Origin: Syntrophaceticus sp050949745
Lineage (GTDB): Bacteria > Bacillota > DSM-12270 > Thermacetogeniales > Thermacetogeniaceae
DNA length: 64,000 nucleotides
Assembly: GCA_050949745.1 (NCBI GenBank)
Contig: JBMNGF010000002.1
Coordinates: 1-64,000, forward strand
Reading direction: 5' to 3'
Shown here: positions 21,001 through 31,175 of the stretch, one piece after another
How positions within the stretch are numbered: position 1 is the stretch's first letter
Layout of the letters: each line of letters starts with the position of its first letter
Program-made: the position numbers and the translations under genes
The notes under the pieces: generated by a model
Database searches by the model: none
What the model saw: the letters and a program-made list of their open reading frames with translations, nothing else
Told to the model about the DNA's origin: nothing

Positions 21001-21350
21001 CTCTAAGCATAACAGCACAGAAAGAATGGACAGTGCCAATAAAACAGCGTTCGAATTTGCCTAAGGCTTGATCCAATCTTACCTTTTTGACCATATCAGC
21101 CTCTACAGCAAAGGCTTTCTCCAGAGCGAAGCTGAAATCTTCCCTTTAATTCAGCAGCAGCTTTGCGGGTAAAGGTGATGGCAGCAATCGTATCCACCTG
21201 GCATATACCTTCTTTGATCAATGCGGTCATACGCTGTACCAGACTGCTGGTTTTTCCTGAACCTGCCCCTGCTTCTACTAAAAAACAGCTGTCCAATTCT
21301 CTAATAATCGCCTGTCGTGCAGCTTCATCTATTAAGACATTTTTATTCAT
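18100..21350 (-). pseudogene. addA: addA, broken by about four frameshifts
   Basis: AddA is the UvrD-type helicase and nuclease subunit of AddAB, which processes double-strand breaks. All expected parts are visible in order but in different frames. The start at 21350 leads to Walker A (VEAGAGSGKTSSL). The long 18692-21094 frame holds TVHSFC, LVDEFQDTDPIQ, GDPKQSIYRFRRADI, NFRS and LLYVAATRAKN. The C-terminal nuclease motif (GVIDLVFYEDGGW...VDYKTD) is in a third piece. Frame changes are near 21128, 18745, 18590 and 18395. Reassembled length is about 1,080 residues. It overlaps the end of addB by 8 bp. Either the gene is decayed or the assembly has clustered indels here. Confidence 0.85.
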
Positions 21351-24324
21351 AATTTTGTAACCTCCTCCAGGGATCTAAGCGAGCAGCATATTCAAAAAGA
21401 TTTTTTGCTCTTTTAGCTGCTGCATCCTGACTACAGACCTCTGCATAATCACAATAAGAGCAATTTGAATCATCATGGGAGGCTACAAAAGTCCCATTCT
21501 CTATAATTTCATACATTGTGTTTAAAAGACTATAAAGATTCTCCCGGCTCGCTGACCTCACGATGTACCTGCCTTCCCTCCCCCTTTTTGGATGGAAATA
21601 AATAACCGGCGATCATAACGCGAGGAGAGGCGTGCCAGGTAAAACAACTTTGAGAATCTCCTCTGCAGCTATAGCATAGATAGCGTGCTGTATTTGTCGC
21701 CCTTTACCATAGAATCTTTCGTCACCGTATGCCTTGCCCTTTCCTGTTTTATAATCCCAGACACCATAGCAGTCTTCACTGATCTGATCAATTCGATCGA
21801 TCCTGCCACGAATAGAAAGTATACGGTCCTGGCCGAGATCCAAACGGATAGGCTCTGCCAGACCACAGCCTGCTTTTTTTACCTCTTTTTCTCCCAATCC
21901 AAAAGGTACCTCGAAAAAGAGAGGTGTTGATTCCCTGCGAGACTCTATTGCTAAAAAGAAATCACAAGACTCCAATATCTCATTAACTTCACATTGAAAG
22001 ACCAGCTCACTGGGGATCGGAATTTTCTCTTTATATTTATCAACCAGCTGCAGGGCGATCTGATAGATAAGGTTTTTATGCCTATTTTCATCCACCCGCT
22101 CCCCCCTTTTTGTGATCTTACGCATAAAATCACAGAACACACTGTGCAGGAGATTCCCTCGCTGCAGCGGATCGAGCCATCTGGAAGGGTCATAGAGCAG
22201 ATCCTTTGGCGGTTCAAGCTTGTAAGGACATATCTGAGGAAATAACCGAAGGGGCAGGTTGCCAGATACTCCAGTTGACTGCAGGAAAGAGGTTTCCGTG
22301 GTATCCAGGGTGAAACAGGACTATCTGCTCTATCAAGCGCCCCATCATAGACTGTTGGTTCACTATCCTGCCTTGCTCTGGCAGCTGTTCTCCCCCTCTT
22401 GATGTTTCTATAACACTCCTCTATTAACTGTAGAGTCCTGCAGCTTTTCCTTCAAGAGCCTGATAGAGCCACCATTCCACTTCATCAAGAGACTCTTCAG
22501 CACATTGACTGCAGTATCCAACAGGCTGGCCGAGAAAACTAAGGAGATCACTGTAGTCAAGGGATTGATCCCCCTCCAGCAATCGATAAATACGCAGCAG
22601 GATTGAGGCAGGATAATGTTCCTGGCTTTCCACAACATCAAATGATGAGTAACTTAAAACCAAATGGCCCCTGCGGGAGGAGAAGGGCTGTAGCCATATC
22701 AAAATTATTCTCAGTCAATTTATTGACACTGAGTTTTAATTCAGGATTTATATTATCGCCGCTCGGAATCGAGCAGAGACCGGGGCCTGTCGAAGAGCGC
22801 CGGGAAAGGTATCTGCATCAAGGCCAACAATAAATGTGTAGGGACGATCTGACCAGATCAGGTTGCGGTAACCTGTCAGGTGCAGCTTGTCCAGGTTTGG
22901 GGCCTGCGTTTCCCACCCGCAGCTTCCCCAGCATATCTGCTATCCTCTCCACTGCTCCCTCTAAGCCGAGTTCAAAGGGGGAATAGGCTGCAGTTTGCTC
23001 CAGACAGGATATAATCGTGGAGACGGCTGCTTTATCCAGTTCGTCTTCAACTCTTGATAAGGCCCTCAGTATCTCTGCTAAACCGCTTGCAGAGATCACA
23101 GGAACTTATTTTTCCTTGATCATTTTCTGTAGGGATCAGCTCAAAGAGTACATTTATTATTGAAGAAAAACTTTGAGCAGCTTCACTCTCCTGCTGTTCC
23201 AGCAGCCTATATCGTTCCCTTCCCCACCCTATACCTGCATCTCTGAGCAGCTCGACCGCATCAAATGGACTGATGTATTTATCCTCAAGCCACAAAATCA
23301 GACCCCCACTCTGGATAAGATCGCATAGCACAGCAGCAGAGAAGCCGCTGTTGAACCAGGAGGTGAGACCCTGCAGGGCACGTCCTGGACCTGTCAAAGC
23401 AGCAGGAATACCTTCAAAGACTGTTAAACCAAAACCCATCATTTGAGATAGGGAATACATTGCAGCTACATACTCTTCAGTTGTGTAAGCTATAGAAACT
23501 TGGTCAAAAGGTATTTGCTCTCTTTGTAGCTGACGCAAAACCTCTCGCAGTTCATTGACAATACCATATGAATGAAAAAAACTCACTGACCCGTCTCTGA
23601 CAGGAGAAGGGGCATTTTCCGGATCACTTAGCCACTTCAAACGCTCCAGATCAGAGCTCACAGGCTGATCAATTTCTGATGTTGTCTCAACAGGTAAATA
23701 ATGCAAGAGATCGCCTGCCAGTGACTTGACCAGATTCTCCACCTGCGGTTCCCATCGATAGAAAGATGGCACCAGATAAATGGAATCTCCTTTTTCAGCT
23801 TGGTAATCAGGCACTAGTGCCAGTGCCAATGTAATCACCCCCGGATGATCCAGGTAGTGGTGTTCTTGTAGATAATCTTCATATTCCCTTAACAGCAGCT
23901 TTATATCCTGGCCTTTCTCCGGGCAAATAAAGTAATCATCTATCAGAGCATCACTTTTCACACCACACATTCTCATTTCCATAAGTGCCAAGGATAATGA
24001 CTCAGCCAGGCCCTGTGTGATCTGCTGTCTACAAAAATATATGAGGCTGCCCTGATCACTTAAGTTTAGCAGGATCCCTTCTACCACAACCGCAGATTGA
24101 TGATCAGAGATTAGAGTGATTTGCTGGGCAGCTAAATGCTCTCCGGCAATACGCAGAGCTATTCCTGTAGGAGTTTCTGTGCGCAGGTTTACCCAACCCG
24201 TTCCCGATAGGGAAAGAGATTCACAGAGAACATGCCCAGACTGGTAACTGGGAACAACAAGTATTTTTTCCCGCAGCATATTTTTCTGACACTCTTTGGC
24301 CAGAGCTGCAAGGAGAAAGTTCAC
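21343..24324 (-). pseudogene. addB: addB, broken by about nine frameshifts
   Basis: AddB is the helicase-like and nuclease partner of AddA. The first 425 residues (23047-24324) are in one frame from GTG 24324, directly after the recJ stop. After that the coding sense jumps frame near 23105, 22910, 22800, 22755, 22690, 22445, 22228, 21625 and 21555. The recovered segments still read as AddB: IVGLDADTFPG, LLDSERR, LSYSSFDVVESQEH, SQLEYLATCPFGYFLRYVL, the nuclease IRGRIDRID and VWDYKTGKGK, and a C-terminal Fe-S motif CSYCDYAEVC. The frameshifted reading would not yield a functional protein. Confidence 0.85.
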
Positions 24325-26088
24325 TTAACTCCCCTCCTTCACAATACCGAAGCGCAAAAAAGTAGGGCTCAAGTAAAGACTTGTCCTGTTGTTATCCCCT
24401 TTGCGGGTAAGGCCAAGTTCCTGGAAGACCACCGCAGCCCATTCATTGATCTGGCCTCCCTGTCTCCAGGAAAAATACTGACGGAGCAGATCATCTCTAT
24501 TACAAAGAAATGGGCGTACATCAAGAGCATTGCCGATAGTCTCTTCTATGCCTCTGTATTCATTGACACCAAGAGAGAGCACAGTGTGTATTTTTTGTCC
24601 AGCCTCCACAGACTGTGAAGTGAAATACTTTAACCCAGAATTCAGCCTTACCAGGGTCCATCCAGGGCCACTTTTTACTTCAACTGCCTGATCTTTGATA
24701 TAAAAGGTCGGCTCCGGGTTATCCTTCCCATGTGGTTCCAGATGATCCAGAGCAGCTACCTCATCTGGCGGAGGCACAGCGGCAAGTCCGGCATCAACTT
24801 CGATCCATTGCACCTTGTCTTCAGGATGCAGATGGTCCTGAGCGAACCTATTCAAAAACCCACTTACCACAGAAATATTTTTTGAATCAAGAGAAAAACC
24901 TGCTGCCAGTTTATGTCCGCCAAAGCTATCAAGAGCACCTGTTTGAGACTGACACTCAGCCAGGGCTTCTAACAGGTCAAATTTACCTAAAGATCTGGCC
25001 GAAAACCTAGCCTCTTCACCGGATATAGCACCGACAGCTGCCGGCCGGGACACTGCATCTACAATTCGCCCGGCAGCAATACCGACGATCCCCTCATGCC
25101 ATTCTGGTGATGCCAAAAGGGGAAAATAGGAACCGTCATACATAGAAAGACATTCCCGTTTAATGACTTCCACAGCATTCTTCCGCTCTGTGTTAATTTT
25201 CTTTAATTCCTGAGCAAATGGCTCTGCTACCTCCTGTGTCTCTGCAGCAAGTAGTTTATATGCCAGGATAGGGTCGCCGAACCTTCCTGCGGCATTAATA
25301 TGTGGCCCCAAGATCCAACCCATTGTCCGCCCTGTAATCTGATACCGATTACCATTGAGCAGAGCTTGCAGCCCAGGACGCAAATTATTTCGCATCTGTA
25401 AAAGGCCGCGCCTTGCCAAAAGAAAATTATCTCCGGTTAGAGGGCAGACATCTACCACAGTTGCCAGAGAAACAAGATCCAGAAACTCCTCAGGTTCGGG
25501 GATATTGAGCAGTTGGGCAACAGCACAGCAGGTCAGATAGGCAACACCCGCACCTGAAAATTCCCGGTAACATGCTGCCCCAGGCAGTTTGGGATTTACC
25601 AACAGCACCTCTGGTATCTTATCTTGAGGCTCATGATGATCTGTGATCACCAGATCGACCCCCAGACTTCGTGCTGTATCTACCGCCTTAAAAGCAGTAA
25701 CACCGTTGTCTACAGTTACAATCAGGTCAAATCCTTCTTTTTCTGCTCGCTCTATATGATGGGGACGGATACCGTAACCATCATCCTGGCGAGAAGGGAG
25801 ATAGATCTCAACACAAGCGCCGCAGCCTTCCAGGAACTGTTTCATGATCAATGTACTGCAGATCCCATCACAATCATAATCACCGAAAATGAGAACCTTC
25901 TCATTTTCAGCAGCAGCTTTTGCAATACGGCGAGCTACCTGCTCCATGCCAGGAAGCTGAAATGGAGATGGAAGCCGAGATTCATTAGATAAATAGTCAG
26001 GATTCAACCCCCTAGCTGTAAGAACACTATCCAGGAGATTATGTTTAGGATAAATAGTATGTGTTTTACGAAATTTCCAAACAGGCAT
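24325..26088 (-). CDS. recJ: Single-stranded-DNA exonuclease RecJ
   Basis: A 5'-3' ssDNA exonuclease of the DHH phosphoesterase family, 587 residues. Motifs: DYDCDG (70-75), VTVDNG (125-129), DHHE (150-153), the GPHINAAGR loop, and the DHHA1 GG-H motif in SFGGHKLAAG. An OB-type domain follows. The gene is intact and in one frame, unlike its downstream neighbours addB and addA; its TAA directly abuts the addB GTG, so the three form one repair operon. A GGAGGTGA sequence lies about 30 nt upstream of the ATG, so the start is not certain. Confidence 0.93.
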   Translation of the reverse strand: MPVWKFRKTHTIYPKHNLLDSVLTARGLNPDYLSNESRLPSPFQLPGMEQVARRIAKAAAENEKVLIFGDYDCDGICSTLIMKQFLEGCGACVEIYLPSRQDDGYGIRPHHIERAEKEGFDLIVTVDNGVTAFKAVDTARSLGVDLVITDHHEPQDKIPEVLLVNPKLPGAACYREFSGAGVAYLTCCAVAQLLNIPEPEEFLDLVSLATVVDVCPLTGDNFLLARRGLLQMRNNLRPGLQALLNGNRYQITGRTMGWILGPHINAAGRFGDPILAYKLLAAETQEVAEPFAQELKKINTERKNAVEVIKRECLSMYDGSYFPLLASPEWHEGIVGIAAGRIVDAVSRPAAVGAISGEEARFSARSLGKFDLLEALAECQSQTGALDSFGGHKLAAGFSLDSKNISVVSGFLNRFAQDHLHPEDKVQWIEVDAGLAAVPPPDEVAALDHLEPHGKDNPEPTFYIKDQAVEVKSGPGWTLVRLNSGLKYFTSQSVEAGQKIHTVLSLGVNEYRGIEETIGNALDVRPFLCNRDDLLRQYFSWRQGGQINEWAAVVFQELGLTRKGDNNRTSLYLSPTFLRFGIVKEGS

Positions 26089-26145
26089 ATTTAGTTACAG
26101 CGACATTCGCCGCTTCTGTCACCTCCCTTAACAATTATTCGCAAT

Positions 26146-26182
26146 GAAAAGAGCAACTTCCTTTTTTGAAGCTGCTCTTTAT
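26146..26182 (-). terminator. Terminator after the UROD/MetE-fold gene
   Basis: Minus strand AAAGAGCAGCTTC, a short loop, then GAAGTTGCTCTTTTC. A 13-bp stem with one mismatch and a short T tail, 60 bp downstream of the gene ending at 26244. Confidence 0.65.
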
Positions 26183-26243
26183 TATTTAAATGTTTTTGTT
26201 GATGCAAGGATGAGGTTCACCCTCAACCGGTCCCTGCTTCCTT

Positions 26244-27272
26244 TTAATATAATTTATATTTTTCTCTCAGTTGCTGTGACATTTCTCGGATCATCTCAAA
26301 GGATTTTTCCACACCTGATTCATCTGGATTCACCAAACAACAGCGGGCTGGGGCAAGCCAGGCTTGAGCCAAGATCTGCTCTTTGGGAATATTGTGTGAG
26401 GCTAAATAATCCCAAAAGCCCTCGAGTTTTGCCAGCAGTTCGGAGACAGTTACACCCTCCAAATTTTCTTCAAGTGTAGGTATGATACCCCAGGAGATAA
26501 TGCCTCCCCTATCTAAAAAGCCTTTGATCTCCTCTGTATAGTATTGGAAAACTTCCCCCCAGGCCAGAACATCCAGTGAAAGAATATCCAGATCCAGGTT
26601 GAGCAGGAAGGACCAATCAGGATTAGCACACAGATGTACACCCTTGGGACCGGGAAATGTCTTTAAAAATTCTGCATAATCTTTTTGGGCTTGTTCCGAA
26701 CTATAACCTGTTATAGCCATGAAAATCATCCCCAGGCCAGGCTCATCGGTCCAGACAAATGCCCGCTCATTATGCTGTTTGAGTTCCAGGTATTGAGCCT
26801 TTATTTTCTGAGACATAAACTCATATAAAAACTGCCGCACTTCATCATCATAGATGATCGGTTTTTTATTTTTATCGGTAATTTTCAGCCCATAGCTGAC
26901 AGGCCCAATAAACTGGCCTCTTATAGCATAAGGTTGTGATAAATCCTGCTTTAAAAAGGCATCATATACAAGAGAATAGCGAGGCGATAACCTGAAATAA
27001 GCCAGGTCTTCCATGTGTTCAGCATACTCCGGAAGTTCCTCATAGAACTTGTCTTTGGAAAATGAGATCAGCTTTTTTTCTTCATCAATGATAATGCCTG
27101 GCATGTGTTCAGAGGCCTGCACATACATATCCTCATAGAAACTCATTTTTGGAAGCTGTGGCCAGAAAGGAATGTCCAGTGAAAAGGCCAGCTGCATCGC
27201 CTTGTCCATTGAAGTATGGGGTAGTATGCCCATTGCGGTTGTTTGGCAGTTACCGATAATGCCTGTCTTCAT
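26244..27272 (-). CDS. UROD/MetE-superfamily protein
   Basis: A 342-residue protein with the fold-level look of the uroporphyrinogen decarboxylase / cobalamin-independent methionine synthase superfamily (TIM barrel). Supporting segments are the N-terminal GNCQTTAMGILPHTSMDKAM, RGQFIGPVSYGLKI, the central FVWTDEPGLGMIF, GVHLCANPDW and the late GIISWGIIPTLEENL. Related proteins often sit near methyl-transfer genes in acetogens and act on methyl groups or corrinoids, but the substrate here is unknown. AAAGGAGG precedes the ATG. It lies 37 bp after the NCS2 permease, so they are probably cotranscribed. Confidence 0.65.
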   Translation of the reverse strand: MKTGIIGNCQTTAMGILPHTSMDKAMQLAFSLDIPFWPQLPKMSFYEDMYVQASEHMPGIIIDEEKKLISFSKDKFYEELPEYAEHMEDLAYFRLSPRYSLVYDAFLKQDLSQPYAIRGQFIGPVSYGLKITDKNKKPIIYDDEVRQFLYEFMSQKIKAQYLELKQHNERAFVWTDEPGLGMIFMAITGYSSEQAQKDYAEFLKTFPGPKGVHLCANPDWSFLLNLDLDILSLDVLAWGEVFQYYTEEIKGFLDRGGIISWGIIPTLEENLEGVTVSELLAKLEGFWDYLASHNIPKEQILAQAWLAPARCCLVNPDESGVEKSFEMIREMSQQLREKYKLY

Positions 27273-27309
27273 TTTTCTATTCCTCCTTTACTGTTAAGAT
27301 AATAAATTT

Positions 27310-28626
27310 CTATTCCTTTGCCTGTTGCGAGCCGTCTTTCTTCTTAAAGATCAGGTGCTCCATGATCAGCACCACTAAGACACCAACCACAAACCCGTTG
27401 CCCAGGATAGGCCTCAATACTGCAGGGAATGTGTCCAATACACTATTGGGCAGGAAAGAGATAATAATGCTCAACATCAGCGGGAACCCTATCACCAGCC
27501 CTTTTTCAAAATTGAACCCTTTTTCAGACTGTGTAACCATACTCAGCCCCGCAGCAAGCTGTGAGCACATAATATACAAAAGAATACCCCCCACTACTAC
27601 CTGGGGAATTGCTCCCATCAAAGCTATTACAGCTGGCATAAAGGACATACTCACCAATATTACTCCTGCGGGGATAAGAGAAAACCTGGAGGCACATCCT
27701 GTAGATACTATCACTCCAGGGCTCATGGAAAAATTTACAGGGCCGATGGTACCCAGCAGTCCGGAGAAGAAATTTAGTATACCAGTCCAGGAAAGCCCTC
27801 TGCTGACTCGTTTTGACATATTATCCGGTTTCAGCATACCACCAACAGAGTAGATGGAACCGAGATCGTTGATAGAAAGAGCTAAAAAACAAATAAGAAA
27901 GGCGATAATTACCCCCGGATCTATACTCCAATTTAAGTTCATATTACTGAAAAAGCCTGCTATGATTCCGGTATCAGCCACCTGTGCCACTGCAAAACTC
28001 TCAGGGAAAAGCAAAAGGTAGACCACAATACCTGCAATCAAAGCCCACATGATCAATGTAGACTTCCAGAATCCGCTAACACACCTGTTTACCGCAAAGA
28101 TACAGAGCACAAAAATAAGTGCAAAACTTATATTTGATAGAGCCAACTCTGGTGCTGAAGAGGAAGTAATCAGATTTGAAATCGTCGGAGTAAGAGTAAA
28201 GGCCACCAGTATTAAAATTGTGGCCACAACCGGTGCCGTAAAAAGGCTTTTTAACTTGTTAAACAAACCTGCGGCACTGATAATAAAAAGCACCAGACCC
28301 CCGATGGCGACTGCAGTATAGATGGCACTTATACTACTGCTGCGGCTGACTGTTATGCCCACCAAGAGTATTGTGGACGGACCCATCACCAACGGCAGCC
28401 GGTGGCCCCACAATAGCTGAATCAAAAAGGAAACCCCTGTAACAAAAAATATCTTTTGGATATAGATTGTCTGGCCCACTGGATTGGTGAAGTGCAAACC
28501 GGCTACAACATTGCCCATGATAATTACCGTAGGAACAGTAATGACAAACCACTGCAAACCCAAAAATATCAGGTCGACAATTGATGGTAGTTCATCCAGG
28601 CCGTATTTGAGTTTTAAATGTCCCAT
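27310..28626 (-). CDS. NCS2 family nucleobase (uracil/xanthine type) permease
   Basis: A 438-residue polytopic permease with 12-14 hydrophobic helices. Family features include the N-terminal GLQWFVITVPTVIIMGNVV, the NDLGSIYSVGGM segment that corresponds to the NCS2 signature region, and LLGTIGPVNFSMSPGVI. It probably imports a purine or uracil by cation symport. The spacing and identity of polar residues differ from UraA and XanP, so substrate cannot be assigned. A Shine-Dalgarno GGGGGGG lies 7 nt before the ATG. It is first in a two-gene unit with the UROD/MetE-fold gene. Confidence 0.75.
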   Translation of the reverse strand: MGHLKLKYGLDELPSIVDLIFLGLQWFVITVPTVIIMGNVVAGLHFTNPVGQTIYIQKIFFVTGVSFLIQLLWGHRLPLVMGPSTILLVGITVSRSSSISAIYTAVAIGGLVLFIISAAGLFNKLKSLFTAPVVATILILVAFTLTPTISNLITSSSAPELALSNISFALIFVLCIFAVNRCVSGFWKSTLIMWALIAGIVVYLLLFPESFAVAQVADTGIIAGFFSNMNLNWSIDPGVIIAFLICFLALSINDLGSIYSVGGMLKPDNMSKRVSRGLSWTGILNFFSGLLGTIGPVNFSMSPGVIVSTGCASRFSLIPAGVILVSMSFMPAVIALMGAIPQVVVGGILLYIMCSQLAAGLSMVTQSEKGFNFEKGLVIGFPLMLSIIISFLPNSVLDTFPAVLRPILGNGFVVGVLVVLIMEHLIFKKKDGSQQAKE

Positions 28627-28749
28627 TGATACCCCCCCACATCTAACATCACAACATCTTCATTCTCCGTTCTTGTTCTTTTTCAGCAACAAAGGAAGGA
28701 AATCCTTTTTTGACACAGGGATAGGGCTCTCCCGTGCGAGGGGAGCAGG

Positions 28750-28776
28750 AAGCAACGGGGACAACTCTTTTGTGTC
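28750..28776. repeat. 27-bp hairpin element, degenerate copy
   Basis: On the minus strand GACACAA, then core AAGAGTTGTCCCC, then GTTGCTT. The core fits the family but the right arm no longer pairs with the left. Confidence 0.45.
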
Positions 28777-28856
28777 CCTTTTCCTCTTCCAACTTAGTTC
28801 AGTGATATAATAAATTACATCAATAATAACACAATGATTTGAATGAGGTGAAAGTA

Positions 28857-29390
28857 ATGCTGATCGGAATTATCAGTGATACCCATGGTGAATTAGAAAA
28901 CCTAAAGGATGCTGCCTGGACACTGGCTTATAATTGGCATGTCAAGACCATCGCTCATCTGGGGGATGAATGCGAGGATGTGGATGCCATCCGGGATATG
29001 GGGTTAGAGCTCATTGAAGTACCAGGTGTTTACTGCCAGGAGTACCAGGACACAGCTGTCCCCAATCGGGTGATCAAAGAGTTCGAAGGAAAGAGGGTGC
29101 TCTTTTCTCATACACATGAAACTCATAAAAACGATCTCCCAGGTGACCCGGACCCAAAGCAGCTTGCTCTGGAAGGTAAGGTGGATGTGGTAGCCTTCGG
29201 CCACACCCATATCCCTGAAGCAAAGTTGGAGAATGGTGTCCTCTGGCTCAACCCCGGCCATTTGAAAGATTCTGATAAGAGAGGCTATGGCCCCAGTTTT
29301 GCGATTTTAGACATTGACAAAGACAGTGCCAGAGTCCTGCTGATCGATTTAAGAAGCGGAGATATCTTCGACTCTTGCGACGCCGAGTAG
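28857..29390 (+). CDS. YfcE/MJ0936-type metallophosphoesterase
   Basis: A 177-residue calcineurin-like phosphodiesterase. Metal ligands appear in GIISDTHGE (start), AHLGDE, FSHTHE, and AFGHTHIP with NPGH near the end. This is the full set for a dinuclear metal centre. I use ATG 28857 because GAGGTG lies 9 nt upstream; a TTG at 28839 would add six residues. Small stand-alone members hydrolyse phosphodiesters in vitro, with unknown physiological substrate. A TGATATAAT -10-like sequence lies 50 bp upstream. Confidence 0.85.
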   Translation: MLIGIISDTHGELENLKDAAWTLAYNWHVKTIAHLGDECEDVDAIRDMGLELIEVPGVYCQEYQDTAVPNRVIKEFEGKRVLFSHTHETHKNDLPGDPDPKQLALEGKVDVVAFGHTHIPEAKLENGVLWLNPGHLKDSDKRGYGPSFAILDIDKDSARVLLIDLRSGDIFDSCDAE

Positions 29391-29466
29391 ACACAGCAAC
29401 AGAACAATATTGTGACCAAATCACCCAATAGAAAAGACTTCCATTCACTGGAAGCCTTAATAATAT

Positions 29467-29542
29467 TGGTGGACGTGAGGGGATTCGAACCCCTGACCTC
29501 CTGAGTGCGAGCCAGGTGCTCTCCCAACTGAGCTACACGCCC
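29467..29542 (-). tRNA. tRNA-Ala (anticodon CGC)
   Basis: Minus strand acceptor GGGCGTG pairs with CACGTCC (one G-T), D arm AGCTCAGTTGGGAGAGC, anticodon arm CTGGCTCGCACTCAG with loop CTCGCAC, T arm CAGGGGTTCGAATCCCCT, discriminator A, and encoded CCA (29467-29469). Confidence 0.95.
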
Positions 29543-29629
29543 TTTGTCTTTATAATATTACTCTGCTGTCGTATTCCTGTCAAGTAATAATCGAACTGCA
29601 CCCAGACCTATCAAGGGCTAGATCCCGGC

Positions 29630-29677
29630 GGCTAAAACCCCTGACATCTGGGTGCAAGCCAACTGCTCTCCAACCCC
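29630..29677 (-). pseudogene. tRNA-Ala-like remnant
   Basis: The minus strand retains about 48 nt that align to the D-loop through T-loop of the adjacent tRNA-Ala: GGTTGGAGAGCAG, then TGGCTTGCACCCAG (loop would carry TGC), then TGTCAGGGGTTTTAG. It lacks acceptor arms and has small deletions, so it is not a functional tRNA. Confidence 0.6.
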
Positions 29678-29741
29678 TGCCAAGAGAACGAACCCCTTGA
29701 CTGATCTAGGTCCACTTTTGGTATTTACTATGGTGTAAGCA

Positions 29742-30203
29742 TTAGCTTAGCCCCCTAAACATTTGTTTAGACAAGGCATCATAAACTACTATTGCCACAG
29801 AATTTGACAGATTTAAGCACCTAGCGCCTGGAACCATCGGTATGCGTAGGCATGAACCTGTATTCACAATTAATAATTCCTCAGGTAAGCCCTTTGTCTC
29901 TGAACCGAAAACAAAAAAATCGCCTGGTTGAAATTCAAATTCAGTGTATTTGCGCTTTCCCTTTGATGTTATATAAAAATATCTGGCATGGGGCTGCTTT
30001 GCCATAAAATCCTCATAATCATTGTAGATATGGATATCCACAAGATTCCAGTAGTCAAGACCTGCTCTTTTTAGATGCTTGTTCTGTAGAGAAAAACCCA
30101 ATGGCCCAATAAGATGGAGATGGCAACCTGTTGCGGCACAAAGACGAGCAATATTACCTGTATTTTGTGGTATTTCAGGTTCAAAGAGAGCTATATTAAA
30201 CAA
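29742..30203 (-). CDS. trmL: tRNA (cytidine/uridine-34-2'-O)-methyltransferase TrmL
   Basis: SPOUT-class methyltransferase that 2'-O-methylates the wobble base of tRNA-Leu. The 153 residues are the usual length. Motifs: the N-terminal IALFEPEIPQNTGNIARLCA, central FVFGSETKGLP, and the C-terminal knot with IPMVPGARCLNLSNSVAIVVYD. Start is TTG 30203, preceded 9 nt upstream by GGAGG. It stands alone between tRNA-Ala and the divergent ttcA-like gene. Confidence 0.93.
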   Translation of the reverse strand: MFNIALFEPEIPQNTGNIARLCAATGCHLHLIGPLGFSLQNKHLKRAGLDYWNLVDIHIYNDYEDFMAKQPHARYFYITSKGKRKYTEFEFQPGDFFVFGSETKGLPEELLIVNTGSCLRIPMVPGARCLNLSNSVAIVVYDALSKQMFRGLS

Positions 30204-30443
30204 TTTATATTTCCTCCCTGTGCATTATAAACCAGGAGAAACCTGGTTGTCTATCAAATGCAATAAACAATCGAAAATTCGGATAAATGCCTTTTGCTGA
30301 AATAAATCATGAAACAAAAACATTTATATGAAATCATTTTTCTATGTGGCAACATAAATCATTAAGTCATATAATGCTCTTGTTTGAAACAGAGAAGAAA
30401 CAGAATATAATATAAAAGGATTAATTAATATGGAGGGTTCAGC

Positions 30444-31175
30444 TTGACAAAAAGACGCTTTCACGATTCTTTATGGAAACCTGCCGGTCAGGCTATTAAC
30501 GAACACCAGATGATCGAGGAGGGGGATCGAATAGCTGTTGGTGTTTCCGGTGGCAAAGACAGCATGACACTCCTTTATGTATTAAATGAGATTAAAAAAT
30601 TCTCCCCAGTCAAGTTCGAATTACATGCTATTACTGTCGATCTTGGCTTTGGCAATTCCCTGGTACAGATCCGGGATTTTTGCCGCCAGATAGATGTCAG
30701 CTGGTCACAGGTACACACTAAAATCGCTCCCATCGTCTTTGAACACCGCAAGGAACCCAATCCCTGCTCTCTCTGTAGCAAGATGCGCAATGGCGCCCTG
30801 CATATTACAGCCAAAGAGATGGGCTGCAGTAAGGTTGCCCTGGCTCATAACCTGGATGATGCCATTGAAACCTTTTTCCTCTGTCTTTTCTATGAGCGCA
30901 GGATCAAACTGATGCAGCCAGTCAGTTACCTTTCCAGGAGAAAGATAACACTGATCAGGCCCCTTATTTATGTTCGTGAAATAAGCATCATACACTCTAC
31001 TGATTATTTTCAGCTGCCAGTGGTGAAAAATCCCTGCCCTGAGGATAGCCATACCAAGCGGGAGGAGATGAAACAGTTAGTATCAAACCTGGAAAAAAGA
31101 TTCCCCGGTGTAAGAGATAAACTCCTTACCGCCTTCAGAAACTCTAACCCTGACTACCTCTGGAAAATGCCCTGA
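30444..31175 (+). CDS. TtcA-like tRNA sulfur-transfer ATPase
   Basis: A 243-residue N-type ATP pyrophosphatase. The PP-loop SGGKDS is at 35-40, and a CxxC (NPCSLC, residues 108 and 111) plus a later Cys in KNPCPED match the Fe-S-ligand layout of the TtcA group, which thiolates tRNA (2-thiocytidine at position 32 or 2-thiouridine at 54). TTG at 30444 is the start, with GGAGG 7 nt upstream. It converges with and overlaps the GDSL gene by 22 bp. Exact tRNA position is not decidable from sequence. Confidence 0.85.
   Translation: MTKRRFHDSLWKPAGQAINEHQMIEEGDRIAVGVSGGKDSMTLLYVLNEIKKFSPVKFELHAITVDLGFGNSLVQIRDFCRQIDVSWSQVHTKIAPIVFEHRKEPNPCSLCSKMRNGALHITAKEMGCSKVALAHNLDDAIETFFLCLFYERRIKLMQPVSYLSRRKITLIRPLIYVREISIIHSTDYFQLPVVKNPCPEDSHTKREEMKQLVSNLEKRFPGVRDKLLTAFRNSNPDYLWKMP

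Noticed and set aside
26096..26125. A three-codon leader ORF (ATG TCG CTG TAA) after GGAGGTGA upstream of recJ
   Set aside because: Too short to assert as a regulatory leader, although it could explain the misplaced RBS.
28627..28856. Purine riboswitch upstream of the NCS2 permease
   Set aside because: I looked for the conserved purine-aptamer loops and found none; the region holds only a degenerate 27-bp element.
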